A stretch of DNA of 64,000 nt, taken from Site-B1 sp963722665. Its GTDB lineage: Bacteria; Bacteroidota; Bacteroidia; Flavobacteriales; Flavobacteriaceae. The position numbers and the translations under genes are program-made. The notes beneath the pieces are model-generated. The model had not been told where the DNA came from and searched no databases. It saw only the letters and a program-made list of their open reading frames with translations. The number at the start of each line of letters is the position of its first letter. Position 1 is the first letter of the stretch. Where the stretch lies: positions 1 to 64,000 of the forward strand of contig CAVRNW010000018.1 of NCBI GenBank assembly GCA_963722665.1, read 5' to 3'. This document shows, piece by piece, positions 12,445 through 21,735 of this stretch.

Positions 12445-12493
12445 AAGTCGTTTAATTCTTTTCAATAGGAAAATTGATTAAACGACTTTTTTT
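12445..12493 (+). terminator. Rho-independent terminator after rpsB
   Basis: A perfect 12-bp inverted repeat (AAGTCGTTTAAT at 12445-12456, ATTAAACGACTT at 12477-12488) is followed by a run of T to 12493. It lies between rpsB and tsf, so read-through may set the S2/EF-Ts ratio. Confidence 0.75.
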
Positions 12494-12514
12494 AACTTAT
12501 AAAGATTAAAGATC

Positions 12515-13336
12515 ATGGTGAAAATAACAGCCGCAGAAGTAAATAAATTAAGAAAAACAACCGGAGCAGGAATGATGGATTGTAAAAAGGCCCTCGTTGA
12601 ATCTGAAGGTGATTTTGAAAAAGCAATTGAAATTCTACGTAAAAAAGGTCAGAAAGTTGCTGCTAACAGAGCAGATAGAGACTCTACTGAAGGAGCAGCC
12701 ATAACTAAGGTGAATGATTCTAAAACCGTTGGCGTAGCTATCGTTTTGGGATGTGAAACTGATTTTGTGGGCAAAAACGAAAATTTTGTTGCTTTTGCAC
12801 ATGAATTGGCAGAAGTTGCTTTGAATTATTCTAATAAAGAGGAGTTTTTAGCCGCAAAGATGAATGGTTCAACTGTTTCAGAAAAATTAATTGAACAAAC
12901 GGGTGTAATTGGTGAGAAATTGGATATCAATGCCTTTGAAAAGATTGAGGCTCCTTTTGTAGGATCTTATATTCATGCAGGAAATAAAATAGCAACTTTA
13001 GTTGGGCTTTCGGCCAAGGTCGATGGTGCAGATGTAGCTGCCAAAGATGTAGCAATGCAAGTTGCTGCCATGAATCCTATTGCTTTGGATGAAAAAAATG
13101 TAGATTCTGCTATAGTTGAGAAAGAAATTGAGATAGCTAAAGATCAGTTAAGAGCAGAAGGTAAACCAGAAGCAATGCTTGACAATATAGCCAAAGGTAA
13201 ATTAAAACGTTTCTTTAAGGATAACACTTTGGTAAATCAGGATTTTATTAAAGACAGCAAAGTGAGTGTTGGAGATTATGTAAAAACATATGGCGACGTT
13301 CATGTTGTAAAATTCAAAAGAGTTACTCTTGGGTAA
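12515..13336 (+). CDS. tsf: Translation elongation factor Ts
   Basis: 273 aa. The N-terminal UBA-like domain reads ITAAEVNKLRKTTGAGMMDC, followed by CKKALVESEGDFEKAIEILR. The EF-Tu-contacting TDFVGKNENF motif sits near residue 85. EF-Ts is the guanine-nucleotide exchange factor for EF-Tu. It lies downstream of rpsB, as in most bacteria, and ends in a strong terminator. Confidence 0.97.
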   Translation: MVKITAAEVNKLRKTTGAGMMDCKKALVESEGDFEKAIEILRKKGQKVAANRADRDSTEGAAITKVNDSKTVGVAIVLGCETDFVGKNENFVAFAHELAEVALNYSNKEEFLAAKMNGSTVSEKLIEQTGVIGEKLDINAFEKIEAPFVGSYIHAGNKIATLVGLSAKVDGADVAAKDVAMQVAAMNPIALDEKNVDSAIVEKEIEIAKDQLRAEGKPEAMLDNIAKGKLKRFFKDNTLVNQDFIKDSKVSVGDYVKTYGDVHVVKFKRVTLG

Positions 13337-13357
13337 TTCATTTACCTAAATAATTCA

Positions 13358-13388
13358 AAAGCCTTGACCTATAATCAAGGCTTTTTTT
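13358..13388 (+). terminator. Rho-independent terminator after tsf
   Basis: Stem AAAGCCTTGA (13358-13367) pairs with TCAAGGCTTT (13375-13384) across a 7-nt loop and runs into a T tract. It starts 21 bp after the tsf stop. Confidence 0.85.
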
Positions 13389-13425
13389 ATACCCTTAATC
13401 ATAATCGAGAAATTATGAGATTCAT

Positions 13426-13433
13426 TATATTTG
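13426..13433 (+). promoter_or_regulatory. -7 element before pyrH
   Basis: TATATTTG matches TAnnTTTG and lies 26 bp before the pyrH ATG, just after the tsf terminator. No matching TTTG is present at the ideal -33 distance. Confidence 0.5.
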
Positions 13434-13459
13434 CTAAACTTTCAAACAAAATACATTAA

Positions 13460-14167
13460 ATGAAATACAAAAGAGTTCTTTTAAAATTATCTGGTGAAGC
13501 TTTATTGGGAGAACGTCAATATGGTATTGATCCTAAAAGATTAGCAGAATACGCTCAAGACATTAAAGCAGTTACTGATAAGGGTGTAGAAGTTGCTATA
13601 GTCATTGGTGGAGGTAATATTTTTAGAGGTGTGTCTGCTGCTAGCAATGGAATGGACCGAGTACAAGCTGACCACATGGGAATGCTGGCTACTGTCATAA
13701 ATGGTTTGGCTTTACAAAGTGCATTGGAAGATGCGGGAATTCCGACTAGATTGCAAAGTGCCATAAAGATCAACGAAGTTGCTGAGCCTTTTATTAGAAG
13801 GAGAGCGATGAGACATTTGGAAAAAGGGCGAGTCGTTATTTTTGGAGGCGGAACCGGAAATCCTTATTTTACAACTGATTCTGCTGCTGTATTAAGAGCT
13901 ATTGAAATAGAGGCAGATGTAATTTTAAAAGGAACACGTGTAGATGGCATCTATAATGCCGATCCGGAGAAAGATACCAGCGCAATAAAATTTGATCGGA
14001 TTTCTTTTGATGAAGTTTTACGAAAAGGGTTGAAAGTTATGGACACAACAGCATTTACTTTGAGTCAGGAAAATGAGTTACCGATAATTGTCTTTGATAT
14101 GAACAAAAAAGGCAATTTATTAAAGGTCATTTTAGGAGAAAATATTGGAACAAAAGTTAACCTATAA
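13460..14167 (+). CDS. pyrH: UMP kinase
   Basis: 235 aa, typical for the bacterial hexameric UMP kinase of the amino-acid-kinase fold. It phosphorylates UMP to UDP with ATP. Visible motifs: YKRVLLKLSGEALLG (N-terminal phosphate loop), VIGGGNIFRG, GTGNPYFTTDSAAVLRA (UMP binding) and DGIYNADPEKD. It begins after the tsf terminator with its own -7 element and is followed by frr after 78 bp, the conserved pyrH-frr pair. Confidence 0.97.
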   Translation: MKYKRVLLKLSGEALLGERQYGIDPKRLAEYAQDIKAVTDKGVEVAIVIGGGNIFRGVSAASNGMDRVQADHMGMLATVINGLALQSALEDAGIPTRLQSAIKINEVAEPFIRRRAMRHLEKGRVVIFGGGTGNPYFTTDSAAVLRAIEIEADVILKGTRVDGIYNADPEKDTSAIKFDRISFDEVLRKGLKVMDTTAFTLSQENELPIIVFDMNKKGNLLKVILGENIGTKVNL

Positions 14168-14245
14168 TTTAGATTTTTATTAATTTAATAGACTAAAAGT
14201 TTATTATTTGGCGTAGTTTTTGAATAATTTAAAGAAATTTAAAAA

Positions 14246-14800
14246 ATGGAAGAAATTAATTTCATTCTGGAAGCAACTAAAGAAGAAATGGAAAATGCCA
14301 TTTTACATCTTGAAAAGCAATTTGTAAATATAAGAGCCGGAAAAGCGTCTCCATCAATGCTTGGCAGTGTTATGGTTGAGTATTACGGATCTCTTACACC
14401 TTTACCACAGGTTTCTAATGTGAATACTCCCGATGGACGTACTATTACTGTCCAGCCTTGGGAAAAAAGCATGCTTCAGGAAATAGAACGTTCAATTATG
14501 GCTGCAAATTTAGGATTCAATCCTATGAATAATGGTGAATCCATCATCATAAATGTTCCGCCTTTAACGGAAGAACGTAGACATCAATTAGCTAAACAAG
14601 CAAAAGCCGAATCTGAAGATGCAAAAGTTGGCGTAAGAAATCATAGAAAAGATGCTAACAGCAATCTTAAAAAAATAGAAAATATTTCGGAGGATGCTTT
14701 AAAGAATGCCGAACTGGATGTTCAGGATCTGACAGATGAGTATATTAATAAAATTGATCAGATTTTTGCCGTAAAAGAAAAAGAGATCATGACTGTATAA
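14246..14800 (+). CDS. frr: Ribosome recycling factor
   Basis: 184 aa, standard RRF length. Family signatures are FVNIRAGKASPSMLG, VEYYGSLTPLPQVSNV, the RTITVQPWEKSML segment, and NVPPLTEERRHQLAKQAK. RRF works with EF-G to split post-termination ribosomes. It is the last gene of the pyrH-frr unit and is closed by a terminator immediately after the stop. Confidence 0.97.
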   Translation: MEEINFILEATKEEMENAILHLEKQFVNIRAGKASPSMLGSVMVEYYGSLTPLPQVSNVNTPDGRTITVQPWEKSMLQEIERSIMAANLGFNPMNNGESIIINVPPLTEERRHQLAKQAKAESEDAKVGVRNHRKDANSNLKKIENISEDALKNAELDVQDLTDEYINKIDQIFAVKEKEIMTV

Positions 14801-14802
14801 TA

Positions 14803-14829
14803 AAAAAGCGACTTTTAGGTCGCTTTTTT
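14803..14829 (+). terminator. Rho-independent terminator after frr
   Basis: AAAAAGCGAC pairs with GTCGCTTTTT across a short loop and ends in T residues. It begins 3 bp after the frr stop codon. Confidence 0.85.
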
Positions 14830-14893
14830 ATTTAATAGACACTTCAGTAAGCAATAATTCCCTTATATTAAACTCTTATAAGTTCTTATTTTC

Positions 14894-14901
14894 TAACTTT
14901 G
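14894..14901 (+). promoter_or_regulatory. -7 element before MMPL exporter
   Basis: TAACTTTG fits TAnnTTTG and lies 18 bp before the ATG of the exporter gene, downstream of the frr terminator. No clear -33 partner is seen. Confidence 0.45.
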
Positions 14902-14919
14902 CGCATTCGTAAAAAATAA

Positions 14920-17316
14920 ATGAATAAATTATTTTCCGTTGGGTTTTGGGAAGGTGTTGCAAGAATTATTCTTCGTAATCGAATAATTATTCTTATTATT
15001 TTTTTAGGGCTTACCATATTTTTTGCAAATCAATGGCAGAACATGCGCTTCACCTATACAGAAGCCAACCTGCTTCCAGATGATCATCCCATAAATATAG
15101 AATACAATGAATTTCTTGAAAAATTCGGAGAAGAAGGAAATCTAATTGTAATTGGCGTTAAAGATCCAAATCTGTTTACGGTAAAAAATCTAAATGCCTG
15201 GAACAGACTGTCTGATGAATTAAAAAAATACAAAGAAGTCGAGTCAGTCGTTTCAATTTATGATCTGCAAAAATTGATCAGGGATGATAAAAATAACCGA
15301 TTCGAATTAGAACCCTTTATAAAAGATTCCATCGCAAATATTGATCAAATCAACACGCTAAAAGATCAGTTATTCAACCAATATCCTTTTTACGATAACT
15401 TCTTATTCAATAAAGAAACAGAAACCGTTCGCACTGCGATCTATTTAAATAAAGATATCGTCAATACACCTGCGAGAAAAGATTTTATTTTTGATGATTT
15501 TTTAACGCTGATCGATTCTTTTGAAAAGAAATCCAAATTAGATGTTAGGATTTCCGGAATGCCTTATATAAGGACATTGAATTCTCAAAATATTATTGAT
15601 GAAATTGGCAAATTCATTACGGCGGCGTTATTAGTCACATCAGTTATTTTCTTTTTCTTCTTCAGGTCCTTCAGAGCTACTTTCATATCAATGATCGTGG
15701 TGCTAATAGGTGTAATGTGGACTTTTGGTATTCTGGGATTATTGCAATATGAAATAACGGTTTTAACAGCTTTAATTCCGCCATTAATAATTGTAATTGG
15801 GATACCTAATTGCATCTTTTTAATTAATAAATATCAACACGAAGTTAAAAAACATGGGAATAAGGCAAAGTCCTTACAGCGGGTAATAACCAAAGTAGGA
15901 AATGCTACACTAATGACCAACGTGACAACGGCTTCGGGATTTGCAACTTTCATAATCACACAAAGCAAATTACTTGTAGAATTTGGCACAGTAGCTTCAT
16001 TGAGTATTCTGGCAATTTTCCTGCTTTGCCTTTTTATTATACCCATTATTTACAGCTTTATGCCATCACCAAAAGACAGACATTTAGAGCACTTGAATAA
16101 ACGCTGGATTGGTGGTTTTGTTAATTGGATTGAGCATATGGTGAAATACAAAAAGATCACCATATATGTGACAGCTCTTGTTCTTTTAATATTGAGTTTT
16201 ATTGGTATTTACCAAATAAAGATCTCAGGAAGTCTAATTGAGGATATGCCCCAAAAAACGGAGTTTTTTAAGGACATTCGGTTTTTTGAAGAAGAATTCA
16301 ATGGTATTTTGCCTTTAGAGATCATGGTTGATACAAAACGGAAAAAGGGAGTGATGAAATTATCCACATTAAATCGGATGAATGAGTTGGAAGAATTAAT
16401 TGACGAGACTCCGGAGTTATCAAAACCAATATCAGTTGTTGGCTTGGTAAAATATTCAAAACAGGCATATTATAATGGGAACCCAAAATTCTATCAAATT
16501 CCAACAAGTCAGGAAAATAGCTTTATCCTGTCTTACGCTAAAAACTCTAATACTGAAGCTGATCTGCTAAAAAACTTTGTCGATAGTACCGGGCAATATG
16601 CTCGTATAACAACATTTATGAAAGATATTGGCACTGATAGAATTGAGCGAATTGAAGAAAACATGCAAAACAAGATCAATAAGGTCTTTCCAAAAGATAG
16701 TTACACTGTGACACTGACAGGTAAAGCAAGAGTTTTCCAAAAGGGAACCAGATATTTGGTCAACAACCTGATCTTATCCTTATCGTTAGCCATATTCCTT
16801 ATTTCATTATTCATGGCCTACTTATTCAGGTCGTTCAGGATGATCATTATATCATTAATTCCTAATCTTTTACCATTGTTGGTTACAGCCGGATTAATGG
16901 GCTATCTAGGAGTTCCTATTAAACCATCGACAATTTTGGTGTTTAGTATTGCTTTTGGAATATCGGTTGATGATACCATCCATTTTCTGGCAAAATACAG
17001 ACAAGAATTGCAAGCCAATCATTGGAAGATCAAGAAATCTGTTTATGCAGCCCTGCGTGAAACAGGAATCAGTATGTTCTATACATCGATTGTCCTGTTT
17101 TTTGGCTTTTCAGTATTTATCATTTCAAATTTTGGCGGAACAGTAGCTTTGGGTGGTTTGGTTTCTATTACTTTACTTTTTGCTATGTTGGCCAACTTAC
17201 TTTTGTTACCTTCACTTTTACTGTCACTTGAAAGAAATATAGCCAATAAAGAAGTGTTGAAAGAACCTAGCATCAATATCATCCCGGAGGAAGTGCAATC
17301 AAAGGATGAGTTTTAA
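14920..17316 (+). CDS. RND-superfamily (MMPL/patched-type) transporter
   Basis: 798 aa, an internally duplicated RND topology. There is an N-terminal membrane segment (about residues 17-38), a large periplasmic loop, a block of membrane helices (about 230-390), a helix near 415, a second loop, and a final block of helices (about 630-780). The motif FSIAFGISVDDTIHFLAKY in the second half is the sterol-sensing/MMPL signature, with acidic residues in the membrane helix suited to proton coupling. Proteins of this COG1033-like group are proposed exporters of lipids or other hydrophobic compounds; the substrate here cannot be read from sequence. No membrane-fusion or outer-membrane partner is adjacent, unlike the RND operon at 43.5 kb. 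Confidence 0.85.
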   Translation: MNKLFSVGFWEGVARIILRNRIIILIIFLGLTIFFANQWQNMRFTYTEANLLPDDHPINIEYNEFLEKFGEEGNLIVIGVKDPNLFTVKNLNAWNRLSDELKKYKEVESVVSIYDLQKLIRDDKNNRFELEPFIKDSIANIDQINTLKDQLFNQYPFYDNFLFNKETETVRTAIYLNKDIVNTPARKDFIFDDFLTLIDSFEKKSKLDVRISGMPYIRTLNSQNIIDEIGKFITAALLVTSVIFFFFFRSFRATFISMIVVLIGVMWTFGILGLLQYEITVLTALIPPLIIVIGIPNCIFLINKYQHEVKKHGNKAKSLQRVITKVGNATLMTNVTTASGFATFIITQSKLLVEFGTVASLSILAIFLLCLFIIPIIYSFMPSPKDRHLEHLNKRWIGGFVNWIEHMVKYKKITIYVTALVLLILSFIGIYQIKISGSLIEDMPQKTEFFKDIRFFEEEFNGILPLEIMVDTKRKKGVMKLSTLNRMNELEELIDETPELSKPISVVGLVKYSKQAYYNGNPKFYQIPTSQENSFILSYAKNSNTEADLLKNFVDSTGQYARITTFMKDIGTDRIERIEENMQNKINKVFPKDSYTVTLTGKARVFQKGTRYLVNNLILSLSLAIFLISLFMAYLFRSFRMIIISLIPNLLPLLVTAGLMGYLGVPIKPSTILVFSIAFGISVDDTIHFLAKYRQELQANHWKIKKSVYAALRETGISMFYTSIVLFFGFSVFIISNFGGTVALGGLVSITLLFAMLANLLLLPSLLLSLERNIANKEVLKEPSINIIPEEVQSKDEF

Positions 17317-17418
17317 TATTCTTATTTTTTTGTGTCGTTTGACCAGTTAACGATAAATCTCATTTTTTTAGGTTCACTTTTTATTAAAAATTTATCTTTA
17401 CACTTTAAAATTTTACTT

Positions 17419-18852
17419 ATGAAATTAAGCACTGTTTCAGAATTATTATCCAAAGCTCCATCAATGGATGAAATAGCAATTAAAGGTTGGGTAAGAACAT
17501 TTAGAGCTAATAGATTTATAGCCTTAAATGACGGCTCAACTATTAATAACATTCAATGTGTAGTTGATTTCGATGAGATGGACGAAACCCTATTAAAAAG
17601 GATTACTACTGGAGCATCTGTTCATATAAAAGGAGAATTGGTTGAAAGTCTTGGAAAAGGGCAGAATGTTGAAATAAAAGTAAATTCTATAGTTGTTTTA
17701 GGAGATTGTAATCCAGATGAATATCCAATACAACCTAAAAAACATTCATTTGAATTTTTAAGAGAAAATGCTCATTTAAGGGCCAGAACAAGCACATTTA
17801 GTGCTGTAATGCGAATAAGATCTACATTGTCTTTCGCTATTCATAAATATTTTATTGAAAATGGGTTTTACTATATGCACACACCAATAATTACTGGAAG
17901 TGATGCTGAAGGAGCGGGAGATATGTTTCGGGTATCAGCATTAGATCCTGAAAATCTACCAAAAACTGAAGAAGGTAAAATTGATTATTCGAAAGATTTC
18001 TTCGGAAAAGAAACCAACTTAACGGTTTCCGGTCAGTTAGAAGCCGAAACCTATGCCATGTCCCTTGGTAAAGTATACACATTTGGACCAACCTTTAGAG
18101 CAGAGAATTCAAACACTTCACGACATCTTGCAGAATTCTGGATGATTGAACCGGAAGTGGCATTTATGGATCTGGCAGGAAATATGGATTTGGCAGAGGA
18201 CTTTTTAAAATCAGTATTAAAATATACTCTTGACAATAATCGTGAAGATCTGGAGTTTCTTGAAAAGCGATTGCTTGATGAAGAGAAATCGAGACCTCAA
18301 ATCGAAAGAAGCGAAATGAGTTTAATTGAAAAATTAAAATTCGTAATAGATAACAATTTTAAAAGAGTCAGTTATACTGAAGCGATCGATATTCTCAGAG
18401 ATAGCAAACCGAATAAAAAGAAAAAATTCAAATATCTTATAGATGACTGGGGGTCAGATCTACAAAGTGAACACGAACGCTATTTGGTAGAAAAACATTT
18501 TAAATGTCCAGTCATACTTTTTGATTATCCTGCAACAATAAAGGCCTTTTACATGCGATTAAATGAAGACGGTAAAACAGTTAGAGCGATGGATATTCTT
18601 TTCCCGGGAATTGGAGAAATTGTAGGAGGATCTCAGAGAGAAGAACGTTTGGAAGTATTAAAAGAAAAAATGGCTGCCTTAGATATACCTGAAGAAGAAT
18701 TATGGTGGTATTTAGATTTACGCAAATATGGCACAGCTGTTCACTCAGGTTTTGGTCTTGGATTTGAAAGACTCGTTATGTTCACAACAGGGATGAATAA
18801 TATTAGAGACGTTATTCCTTACCCACGGACACCTCAAAATGCAGAATTTTAA
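17419..18852 (+). CDS. asnS: Asparaginyl-tRNA synthetase
   Basis: 477 aa from the ATG at 17419. A GTG 87 bp upstream would add a hydrophobic stretch not expected in this cytosolic enzyme, so it is rejected. The N-terminal OB-fold anticodon-binding domain (IKGWVRTFRANRFIALNDGS) is followed by a class II catalytic core with motif 2 (FRAENSNTSRHLAEFWMIEPE) and motif 3 (GFGLGFERLVM). It charges tRNA-Asn with asparagine. It is followed 29 bp later by rpoN, an arrangement common in flavobacteria. Confidence 0.96.
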   Translation: MKLSTVSELLSKAPSMDEIAIKGWVRTFRANRFIALNDGSTINNIQCVVDFDEMDETLLKRITTGASVHIKGELVESLGKGQNVEIKVNSIVVLGDCNPDEYPIQPKKHSFEFLRENAHLRARTSTFSAVMRIRSTLSFAIHKYFIENGFYYMHTPIITGSDAEGAGDMFRVSALDPENLPKTEEGKIDYSKDFFGKETNLTVSGQLEAETYAMSLGKVYTFGPTFRAENSNTSRHLAEFWMIEPEVAFMDLAGNMDLAEDFLKSVLKYTLDNNREDLEFLEKRLLDEEKSRPQIERSEMSLIEKLKFVIDNNFKRVSYTEAIDILRDSKPNKKKKFKYLIDDWGSDLQSEHERYLVEKHFKCPVILFDYPATIKAFYMRLNEDGKTVRAMDILFPGIGEIVGGSQREERLEVLKEKMAALDIPEEELWWYLDLRKYGTAVHSGFGLGFERLVMFTTGMNNIRDVIPYPRTPQNAEF

Positions 18853-18881
18853 GTATCTTAAAATAGATAAAAATATAAAAT

Positions 18882-20339
18882 ATGCTTAAACAGCATCTAC
18901 AATTCAAATTATCACAAAAATTATCTCCGCAACAAATTCAATTAATGAAATTGATACAGTTGCCTACTCAAGCTTTTGAACAGCGACTTAAGCAGGAAAT
19001 GGAGGAAAATCCGGCACTTGAAAGCGGCAAGGAGACTGCAGATGAATTTGAAGATACCTTTGATAATTCTACTGATGACTACCAGGACAACGATTCCATA
19101 AATGCAGATGATATCAACGTTGATGACTATTTAAGCGATGATGAAGTACCGGATTATAGAACCAAGACAAGTAATTATAGTGCAGATGATGAAGAGAAAA
19201 ATGTCCCTTATGCTTCCGGGACATCTTTTACTCAACATTTAAAAACCCAGTTAAGCACATTTAGTTTAAAGGAGGACGAACAGGAAATAGCAGATTTTTT
19301 AGTTGGCAGCGTGGATGAAAGTGGTTATATCAGGAGATCATTATCCGATATTATGGATGACCTGGCCTTTACTCAAAATATTTATACTACAGAAGAAAAG
19401 ATCAATGGCGTATTGAAAATTGTTCATCAATTGGATCCCGCAGGTGTTGGTGCAAGAAATCTGCAGGAATGTCTTTTGATACAACTACAAAGAAAAAATC
19501 AAAATCCTAAGGTTGAACTTGCAACTGAAATTATTGATAAAGCCTTTGAACAGTTCAGTAAAAAGCACTATAAAAAGTTACTTCAAAAATTTGATATTTC
19601 TGAGAATCAACTCAAAGATGCCATTAAGCTAATTGAACATCTCAACCCCAAACCAGGTGGTACCTATTCGGGTAATACAAGGATCGTTGAACAAGTTGTA
19701 CCCGACTTTGCAATTAGAATCGTAGATGGTGAACTGGAATTGACCCTTAATGGCAGAAATGCGCCTGAATTGCATGTTTCGGGAGAGTACAGTAACATGT
19801 TAAAGGGTTATAAGGAGAGTAAAGAGAAATCCAGAGCCCAGAAAGACGCTGTACTTTTTATTAAACAAAAATTAGATGCAGCCAAGTGGTTCATTGATGC
19901 GATCAAACAACGCCAGCAAACTTTATTTGTTACAATGAGTTCCATTATGCATTATCAAAAAAAATACTTTTTAACAGGTGATGAGCGAAAACTGCGACCA
20001 ATGATCTTAAAGGATATTGCCGATGAGATTGAAATGGATGTTTCAACGGTTTCCAGAGTAGCTAATAGTAAATATGTAGATACGCCGTATGGAACAAAGC
20101 TTATCAAAGAATTTTTTAGTGAATCCATGAAGAATGACCAAGGAGAAGATGTTTCTACAAGAGAGATCAAAAAAATACTGGAGACAGTCATTGAAGAGGA
20201 AAATAAAAAGAAACCTTTAACTGACGAAAAATTAGCTTTACTGTTGAAGGAAAAAGGCTATCCAATAGCAAGACGTACTGTTGCAAAATACAGGGAACAG
20301 TTGGATATCCCTGTAGCAAGATTACGCAAAAAGATATAA
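18882..20339 (+). CDS. rpoN: RNA polymerase sigma-54 factor
   Basis: 485 aa. Region I is glutamine- and leucine-rich (LSPQQIQLMKLIQLPTQAFE). An acidic region II covers about residues 48-115, followed by the core-binding domain and a helix-turn-helix (MDVSTVSRVANSKYVDTPYG). The RpoN box ARRTVAKYRE lies at about 463-472, close to the C-terminus. Sigma-54 recognises -24/-12 promoters and needs an AAA+ activator; none is encoded in this window. It is 29 bp downstream of asnS and probably co-transcribed with it. Confidence 0.96.
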   Translation: MLKQHLQFKLSQKLSPQQIQLMKLIQLPTQAFEQRLKQEMEENPALESGKETADEFEDTFDNSTDDYQDNDSINADDINVDDYLSDDEVPDYRTKTSNYSADDEEKNVPYASGTSFTQHLKTQLSTFSLKEDEQEIADFLVGSVDESGYIRRSLSDIMDDLAFTQNIYTTEEKINGVLKIVHQLDPAGVGARNLQECLLIQLQRKNQNPKVELATEIIDKAFEQFSKKHYKKLLQKFDISENQLKDAIKLIEHLNPKPGGTYSGNTRIVEQVVPDFAIRIVDGELELTLNGRNAPELHVSGEYSNMLKGYKESKEKSRAQKDAVLFIKQKLDAAKWFIDAIKQRQQTLFVTMSSIMHYQKKYFLTGDERKLRPMILKDIADEIEMDVSTVSRVANSKYVDTPYGTKLIKEFFSESMKNDQGEDVSTREIKKILETVIEEENKKKPLTDEKLALLLKEKGYPIARRTVAKYREQLDIPVARLRKKI

Positions 20340-20341
20340 CA

Positions 20342-20947
20342 GTGAATTACCCATTCAGAGTTCTATCGTTTATTTTCCACCCCATAATAATGCCACTTAT
20401 GGGAGTTATCTTTTATTTTTCAAAAGCTCCCAGATACATTCCTTATCCCATTATAAAAGCTAAAATATTTTCGTTATTCATCTTAACTGTAATTTTACCT
20501 GTTTTACTTTATTTTCTGCTTAAAACTATAAAACAGGTTGATTCCATTTACCTAGAAAATGTCAAACACCGCATTATTCCATTGATCCTGAATTGCTTTA
20601 TCGCCATTTTGATCATTATTAAAATACTACCACCTAAAGAATTCGTTGAGTTATATTTCTTTTTTGTTGGAATCTTATTGTCTACAATAACCTGTTTAAT
20701 TTTAGCTGTTTTAAGTTTTAAAGCCAGTATTCATATGATCGCTACAGGAGGTCTGCTCATGTTCTTCATAGCACTAAGCATCCATTTCAATATTAATCTA
20801 AGTGGTTCAATTGCTTTAATGTTCCTGATTACTGGAGCCGTTGGTTCATCAAGGCTGTATTTAAAAGCTCACGATAAGAATGAATTGATAATAGGGCTTT
20901 TAATAGGAATAATTCCCCAATTAATTCTATTGAATTATTGGTTATAA
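20342..20947 (+). CDS. Conserved flavobacterial membrane protein
   Basis: 201 aa, about six hydrophobic helices, no signal peptide. The start is a GTG 2 bp after the rpoN stop, which suggests translational coupling. The sequence (FHPIIMPLMGVIFYF near the N-terminus, VGSSRLYLKAHDKNELIIG near the C-terminus) suggests a distant PAP2-phosphatase-like membrane fold, but the histidine/arginine catalytic motifs of that family are not evident. No function assigned. Its end overlaps the convergent PorT-like gene by 6 bp. Confidence 0.7.
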   Translation: MNYPFRVLSFIFHPIIMPLMGVIFYFSKAPRYIPYPIIKAKIFSLFILTVILPVLLYFLLKTIKQVDSIYLENVKHRIIPLILNCFIAILIIIKILPPKEFVELYFFFVGILLSTITCLILAVLSFKASIHMIATGGLLMFFIALSIHFNINLSGSIALMFLITGAVGSSRLYLKAHDKNELIIGLLIGIIPQLILLNYWL

Positions 20948-21631
20948 AATATAAAAGATCAATCCTATTTTAATGGCATTCATTTCCATGGGATTATTAT
21001 TTAATAAAGCATTGGAATCAAAAATAGGATTAAGAGCATAATACAAATAAAAATTCCAGGTGTTGTACCCCACACTAAGAGTTAATCCATACTGAAAATC
21101 ATTGAAGTCCCTAATATTTTTATAATTTTCATTTTGCGGACTACCATTATACTTTGACGAATTAAACACTACATAACTCGTCTTAAATCCGGTATAAATT
21201 CGCCAGAATTTATACTCTGTTGTTGTTGAAGACCTCCACCTGAATTCGAAAGGAATTTCTACTAAATGCTGAGAGAATTTATTTTTAGAATATGCAATAC
21301 TATTATCAATTATGCTGTAGATGTATTTATTATTGGTTCCTTCAGAAATCTGCAAATTCTGATTAAATGAATTGCCTGAATAGCCTATTCCCAATCCTAA
21401 TGCTAGATTCCGTCTTTTATTAATTGGCATATCCCGAATAAACCCCAAATGAAATCCACTCGAGAAACCACTTTGAGATATTCCAGATGGTAGATTACCC
21501 AATAAATTATATGTAAATCCAGCGTAGAATTGGTCTTCTCGGTATAAAGAGTCTACTTCTACAACTAGATCTTGTGCTAAAGTAAATTGGCAGATTAGAA
21601 ATAAAGGTAAAGTAAAAAGTAGTTTCCTCAT
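20942..21631 (-). CDS. PorT-like outer-membrane beta-barrel protein
   Basis: 229 aa from the ATG at 21631. An in-frame start at 21670 would place the -7 element (TATATTTG on the minus strand, 21648-21655) inside the gene, so the shorter start is preferred. A signal peptide (RKLLFTLPLFLICQFTLAQ) is followed by alternating hydrophobic strands of a small barrel (FYAGFTYNLLGNLPSG, GFHLGFIRDM, LGLGIGYSGNSF, QYGLTLSVGYNTW, AIKIGLIFYIL at the end). PorT-family proteins are outer-membrane components required for T9SS in related bacteria, and the neighbouring ExbB/ExbD genes fit flavobacterial context. Whether this is the functional PorT or another family member is not decided by sequence. Confidence 0.7.
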   Translation of the reverse strand: MRKLLFTLPLFLICQFTLAQDLVVEVDSLYREDQFYAGFTYNLLGNLPSGISQSGFSSGFHLGFIRDMPINKRRNLALGLGIGYSGNSFNQNLQISEGTNNKYIYSIIDNSIAYSKNKFSQHLVEIPFEFRWRSSTTTEYKFWRIYTGFKTSYVVFNSSKYNGSPQNENYKNIRDFNDFQYGLTLSVGYNTWNFYLYYALNPIFDSNALLNNNPMEMNAIKIGLIFYIL

Positions 21632-21647
21632 TGGACAAATCATTAAA

Positions 21648-21655
21648 CAAATATA
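21648..21655 (-). promoter_or_regulatory. -7 element of PorT-like gene
   Basis: On the minus strand this reads TATATTTG and lies 16 nt before the ATG at 21631. It supports the shorter start choice. Confidence 0.5.
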
Positions 21656-21681
21656 ACTTTTATTGCACAAAATTTGTTGTA

Positions 21682-21710
21682 TAAAAAAAGCATTCCACTA
21701 TTGGAATGCT
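21682..21710 (-). terminator. Rho-independent terminator of the ExbB/ExbD operon
   Basis: A perfect 9-bp stem (AGCATTCCA/TGGAATGCT) with a 4-nt loop is followed by a T run on the minus strand. It lies 26 bp after the last exbD stop and before the PorT-like gene, so that gene is probably a separate unit. Confidence 0.8.
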
Positions 21711-21735
21711 CTTTTAACTATTATATTAGATCAAG

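Noticed and set aside
17332..17418. N-terminal extension of asnS from an upstream GTG
   Set aside because: It would add a hydrophobic stretch unlike any AsnS. The ATG at 17419 gives the usual N-terminus.
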